From NCBI GenBank assembly GCA_016785225.1, contig JAFBJZ010000457.1:310001-374000 (forward strand): a stretch of 64,000 bases of DNA, in the 5' to 3' direction. A program made the translations under genes and the position numbers. This stretch comes from Psettodes erumei (lineage: Eukaryota > Chordata > Actinopteri > Pleuronectiformes > Psettodidae). The notes under the pieces were generated by a model. It was not told where the DNA came from and did not search any database. It was given only the letters and a program-made list of their open reading frames with translations. Below are positions 58,911 to 64,000 of the stretch, piece after piece (position 1 is the first letter of the stretch; every line of letters starts with the position of its first letter).

Positions 58911-61195
58911 TTTAGGGAAATGTATTAGGTAGGTGTTGTAAAGGGTACTCTCTTACAGGGGCTTGTAGAGATATATCATTAGCTGTGTTAAGAAACCCTT
59001 TACTATCAGTTTCATCCTGTTCACATTACCTCTCCCTGTATCAGTTTATTTATTGTTTTAAATTCATATCCGCCTCAGGTGCAGGCCTGGCCAGTTGTCA
59101 CAGTCAGCCTTAACACCTGGACAGATGAATTGTGACCCCTTATCTCACTGCACCAACACAAACTAGCTGTTTTGCTGTGTTGCATCCTCCTTGGTAATGC
59201 TGAGAGTTTGATAGTAGGCTAATCTCTGCTGTGCTTGATATAGAGGGGATGGAGATTAACAGAACATGCTCCTGCACAGGTTTTTTAAGTGTCAGAAGTA
59301 GCTCCGAGTTTTAAGGTCTGATTAAAGAGTTTGGGGTGTTGCAGCTGGATTGGTGGTCCCCAATCAATAATAGTAATCTCTCTGAAATAAGCAATGCTTA
59401 GTATAGATTTAAGTTTCAAATTATCCTTCTCCTCTTGCTTAGAATAAAGTTGAGTTTCTTTAAAGTGAGTACTGTGAAATTAGGTGTTATGCTGCATTAT
59501 ACTGTAAAAACGCAAGGCTCAGAAGAGCCAACATTCACTGTTGCAGACAATTCATCTATCGTTGCTTTATGCTGTCAACTTAAGTTACAAGCTACTCTTC
59601 AGAAGTAGTTAAGCTACAGCTAAGCAAGACCACAAAGACCGAAAGAAGCAAGCTGTGTTGCAAGATATTAAGAAAAAGTGCCCTAAAAATACATTAGCTT
59701 TTCTTTGCACAGTGCATCATATGTATCCCTACAGTGTATATAGTGGATATAAATCCTGTGATTTAACCTTTTACTGCAGATGAAAGATTGTGTTTATCAT
59801 TCAGATCTGGGAGCTTTTAAGTGCTGCCGCTCTTTCGTGTCTCAGTAATGCTGGGTGAGAACGTTTTCAATCTTTTCAACTCATCACACCTCTTGGCTTC
59901 AGTACATCTAAGCTAACAACATACTGTCATTATTGCAACAAGGTACTGTGACAAGTCATAGATGAGTTTTAGCAGCATGGGTGGTGACAGAGGTTTTCTG
60001 TTTGTTTTTTTTTACTGAAAACTGCAGATACAGTAAAACTGAAAGTGATCTGACTGTAAAAATATCCAGAATCATAGGGATAACCTTCATGGTATTTTGA
60101 GATAGCCCACATTCCAGTGTCATCACTAATGGACCATTTAGACAGCAAGAGTTTCTCGATTGCCATCCATCGGGCAATGTTTCCTCGTCAACCAGTACAG
60201 CAAAACATAAGCAGCCATATCACAAATGTGTCATGTCTGTCCTTCAATCTTAGATGAGGTTTTTTCTTCTTCTTCTTATGTTCTTATGAATCAACCCATA
60301 TTTGCAACACCCTCCATCTGGCCTACTGGCTCCAGATGCAACTGCCAGACTTTTTTTTGATTGGGCCATCTGGGCAGCTCGGGGGTGGGGTGGGGTGGTG
60401 GGTGATTTCTCTTTTTTTTATGTGCAGACTCCCAAAACTTCAACACACATTCAAACGGATGGCACAGACCAATGGAAAACAGGTTGGGGGTAGAATGTGT
60501 GCATGTCCTTGTCCAGAAAAGAGAAGAGTGTTATACAAAGAGTTTGATTTTGAATTACTAGAACATATATTTAGAATGAGGTCACACCATAAAGATAAGG
60601 CTATTCCTGAACCTGAGAGTTGTCCAAGCACTGCAGACCAGTAATCAGAAAAAAACCCACTTTGCATTTGTGACATTAAGTTAGAAACAAGACACAACCC
60701 TCTTTCCTGTTTTGGTATACAGAAGAGACAGCTTCCCAGATTTATGTCCAGGCCTTAACTTCCATCTGCTTCATTCACGTCCTAACCTGGACCGGACACT
60801 GCTGACAACAGTTTCCAGTCAAACAGTCTTAAAATGCATTCAGTGCAATGAGTTGGAGAATTCCGGACATACAGAGAAATCAATTATACACTGTACAAAT
60901 ACTTTACGGCTGTAAAAGTTCTGCATTAAAATGCTTTCTTAAGCATGTAGTATCAAAGTTAAAGTTAAATTTATCGTCATGCAGTAGACAGAGGTCCCGA
61001 TCAGGATAGTATTATCTTAATTAATTATTATTATGTGTATCAGTGTCTTGTATTTTTAATTAACAACAGTATAGACTACAGCTGTCCAACAAATAAAGTA
61101 TGATAATTCAGAAATATCCTGAAAATGTATTAAGAAGCTTATCACTTAAGTAGCCAGGATCCCTCAAAAAATGTGTTCACTGTTTACTCTACTTG
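58911..61195. other. Noncoding stretch without recognised genes
   Basis: Unique AT-rich DNA. ORFs at 60302-60644 are not supported by codon usage and cross the G-rich tract. No repeat family recognised. Confidence 0.45.
60381..60402 (+). other. G-quadruplex-type motif
   Basis: Three runs of four or five G separated by single T (60381-60395) are followed by GGTGGG. Short loops favour a stable parallel quadruplex on the plus strand. Confidence 0.65.
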
Positions 61196-61199
61196 ACTG

Positions 61200-61380
61200 A
61201 ATGTAGTTTTCATAGTCTTGTGATTCTCTTCCCCACCCTGATGTTTTTTTTACTTGTTCCCAGTTACCCCAGCCTGATTTGTGTACTTAAATCTCTGTGC
61301 TCCTCGTATTCTTTGTCAGTTTGTCCCTTAGGTTAACCTGTGTTTCTTGGGGCTTCATTTCTTTTTCCTGGGTCGTGTGT
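61200..61380. repeat. Possible decayed relative of the 58.6-58.9 kb repeat
   Basis: Shares the pyrimidine-rich style and order: TGATTCTCTTCCCCACCC, TTGTTCCCAGTTACCCC, TCTGTGCTCCTCGTATTC, TTTGTCAGTTTGTCCC and TGTGTTTCTTGGGGC. Weak. Confidence 0.22.
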
Positions 61381-62055
61381 TTGGAAAGATCTTTACCTAC
61401 ATGACACTGTCCATCATGATCAAGTAATAAGTAAATGGACACCAGTTAGGCAGTATCATGGGTAATGTCGCTTTCATTAAACACACACGCACGCTAGCAT
61501 CTTCAAATATATAAATCACTTTAGCCCTGATCATTGTTTTTCCTCTTAGAATTTTTGGGGTTACACCTCTCATCCTGACATTTTCACTTGGCTTCCTCTG
61601 TGTTATTTACAGACATGCCCATAAAAACAAACACCTTGGTGAAAAGCTAGATTCATTTCTTCTTCATTTCCTGAGCAATAAGTTCCATCCATCATCATAT
61701 TGTTTTTTTTTTCTTCTATGGCAGTGCTATTAAAAACTCTATCAGCAGAGAGAAAAATATCTGTCTGTCAAAGTATCTAATGATCCATAATCCGTCGCAA
61801 CAAACATGCAGCCTGGTGAGAAATAGAAATAAACAAGATAGAGCTTCTTTGATCACATCTTTTCAACTTTTGAATTAAACATTTTAACTTTATATATACT
61901 GCGTATATCTATATTATACGTACATAATAAAGTTTTTGTCATTTAAGATTAAACACTGGCAGTCTGAAACACAATATAAACAAAGTCTATCATCAGTGTC
62001 GTAAAGACTGGAGCAGGCAGTTCACTGCCAGAATTTAAAATACCACCAGTGTGTC

Positions 62056-62070
62056 TGTGTGTGTGTGTGT
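62056..62070. repeat. (TG)n short array
   Basis: About 7 TG units after a GTGTC interruption. Confidence 0.85.
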
Positions 62071-62322
62071 TTGTTGGAGATAGTAAAGGAATGAAGGTAA
62101 ATTAAACAGCTGTTAACGTTAACATTAGCTATGTAGCACTAGCACAAATGTAGGTATGGTCCCTTCAAGAGACCAGTGGCACATGTAAAGCTGCAGACGG
62201 CAGATGGAACAATAAATCCGAAGGAATTTTCCTTCATAAAATCTTCTTTCTTTCATTAAGTCTCTTCTCTTTCACTGAGTTTCCACACAGGTCACTCACA
62301 TGTCAATTACTATCGACCAAAG

Positions 62323-62328
62323 TTTATT
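62323..62328 (-). terminator. Candidate polyadenylation signal AATAAA
   Basis: On the minus strand AATAAA starts eight bases after the TAG stop of the exon at 62336-62441. A G/T-rich stretch (TGTGAGTGACCTGTGTGG) follows about 25 nt further, as expected of a downstream element. This would give an unusually short 3' UTR; a more distal signal may be used instead. Confidence 0.3.
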
Positions 62329-62335
62329 GTTAATT

Positions 62336-62441
62336 CTATGGCATAGCTTTGAAGACACATCTGCCAAATCCCCACTCGCAGTGGCCATAGTAACCAAGGT
62401 CGTAGGGGAGCCCCTCAGAGATGGGAGCGATAGGAGAGTAT
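62336..62441 (-). CDS. Probable terminal coding exon of an unidentified minus-strand gene
   Basis: Seen: the minus strand has a pyrimidine-rich acceptor (ACTTCCTCCACCAG) just before 62441. One base then completes a codon, followed by 34 sense codons and TAG. The peptide starts YSPIAPISEGLPYDLG, continues with a YYGHCEWGFGRC segment (two Cys seven apart, one Trp) and ends VFKAMP. Nearly every pyrimidine-choice third position is C or T and G/C is raised against the flanks, a typical vertebrate exon signature. The intron phase means the preceding exon ends with the first two bases of a codon. I found no matching donor in-frame within 62442-64000, so upstream exons probably lie beyond the right edge. 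I do not recognise the family. The aromatic- and Cys-containing tail could be extracellular or the end of a cytosolic protein. A chance ORF of 34 codons is possible, but codon pattern and splice site argue against it. Confidence 0.55.
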
Positions 62442-64000
62442 CTGGTGGAGGAAGTACACAGCTTTAACAAACAGCCGGTGTGTCAGTGTCATTTAAAAAC
62501 CTTTCGAGCTAAGGTTAAGGACTATCTTAAAGGTGTATTGCTAGATTTACCAAGAGGACTTTTAAAATATTTTCGATATCATTCCTATATTTAGTCACAG
62601 ATACATCAAACCAACTAATGTTTCTCAATACATTCAGTCCTTTTCCTGACAGTGCTGTAATGACCCAATCAGCTATTCCGAATTTAAGAGACATTAACAG
62701 CAACACATTTATTAAACATTTATTTAAACTGGCTTTTTAAAAAAATAATCTGTGAATATACTGTCAGTATATACAGTATGAAGAAGTTATAAGGCAGGAG
62801 AAAACATGTTGCACTGAAAATTAGGCACTTCAGATGTTTTCTAAAAGTAACTGTTCTTTGAAAATAACAAATAGCTTCTGCTCTATACTCCTACACTCTA
62901 AATATATTCCTTTCATGGTTTGGCACATAGAAGAAATATATCTGCATCAAAACTTTGCTCTTTGTTTGAAAAGACATGTAAACCTGGATTTTAGAAGAGT
63001 TTGGATGATTTTTTTCTATGTAAAGAGAGATTTCCATCTTTCTCATGCACTCCAGACAAGTAAAAATGTCACACAGATATAAGGCAATGTATGTATTTAT
63101 ATATATATTTATAATGAATAGAAATGAGACACTGAGAAATGGACATTTTTATAACACTGCCTGTTTCTTGATGACAGCTCCTTACCACAGCTGGCTTGTC
63201 CAGCAGAAGAGAATACATCAGCATGACGTGAGATACGGCGTAGGCCTTAATCATCAGTTGTCAGGTCAGGTTGTCAGCCATATCAGGCTCTTGATAATGC
63301 CCGTTGCCTACCCTTACACCTACAAAGCTATTCAGACACTCGTATTAGATTATACAGTATATGGAGTGGTATAAGTTACTATGGATGAATTACAACATTT
63401 GCACTTAAGTGATGCATGGTTTTTCACCTCATATTACAATTAGAGAAAATAAATTCACCTCCAAACATTTTTTTACATACTGAGAAAATTAATATTGATG
63501 CATTTGTTTAGAATGTGGTTTGGGAGAAATGTATAAACTAACAAAGTCAACATGAAGTTAAAAAAACTTTCACAACAATGGCTTTACAGTTTTAGTCCTG
63601 TACCAATCTGCCCTATCAATTTAAACTGATTGATTGATTAACTGAAAATAAAATGAACAGACCACCATGGATAACACATGAGACACTTATCTCCAGTGTG
63701 CTCCACAAATAGGAAAATAGTATATACATGAAGCACAAATCCCTCAAATAATTTCTTTGCAAAATATTGGGTTCCTGCAGCTTAAGCACAAGGCGTACTG
63801 TAGTGGTAAACACACTTGACCAGATAAGACCAGAATCTGGTGTAAAGCCAGTGTGCAGGTGCGTGTGAATGCGAATGTGCATTTGTGATCCAAAGACAGA
63901 TGGCAACAATACAGCTTCTCAAAAAGAAGATTTAGGGAAGGAGCAGCAGGCGACAGCCCTCCAAAGGCTCCATAACAGAGAGAATCAGGTCGAAAAAAGG
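62442..64000. other. Presumed intron or upstream sequence of the minus-strand gene
   Basis: If the exon at 62336-62441 is real, this is its upstream intron. It is AT-rich with (TA)-like patches near 63095. A GC-richer block at 63175-63250 has a donor-like GTAAGG on the minus strand after a 20-codon open stretch, but joining it to the terminal exon in phase makes a stop, so I do not link them. Nothing else recognised. Confidence 0.35.

Overview
The window looks like teleost fish nuclear DNA. It carries AT-rich noncoding sequence, many (CA/TG)n, (ATCT)n and AT microsatellites, and diverged copies of dispersed repeats I know from percomorph-type fish genomes. There is no operon structure, no long ORF, no rRNA or tRNA and no CRISPR array. 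Most short ORFs here are what chance gives in AT-rich or low-complexity DNA. No intact gene lies in the window. All family assignments of repeats are from memory, since no search could be run.

Layout. 0-5 kb: a clear teleost dispersed repeat (60-287), two diverged copies of another repeat with mariner-like inverted ends (290-440 and 2181-2412), a TAACC-rich repeat (2815-2990), a (CTAT)n array and a tail of another teleost repeat (4641-4740). 5-28 kb: mostly unique noncoding DNA with islands that look like conserved noncoding elements (CNEs). These are higher-complexity blocks holding TAAT/ATTA homeodomain-type cores, E-boxes and GATA or SOX-like words. 28.1-28.5 kb: a probable DNA-transposon fragment. 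31-42 kb: the densest run of CNE-like islands, plus a second piece of the repeat seen at 4.6 kb. 42.7-55.5 kb: a cluster of (TG/CA)n arrays, a polypurine domain (46.69-47.24 kb) and further CNE-like islands. 56-64 kb: more CNE-like islands, a G-quadruplex-type motif, and the only convincing protein-coding signal: a 106-nt minus-strand terminal coding exon (62336-62441) with a good splice acceptor, a pyrimidine-ending codon pattern, a stop and an AATAAA just after it.

Interpretation. The simplest reading is the 3' flank (gene desert) of a minus-strand gene whose upstream exons lie beyond the right edge. The leftward ~62 kb would then be intergenic or a very long intron, with many candidate cis-regulatory elements of the kind found around developmental regulator genes. 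I could not identify the protein from its last 34 residues. The CNE calls rest on composition and motif content only, and need cross-species alignment.
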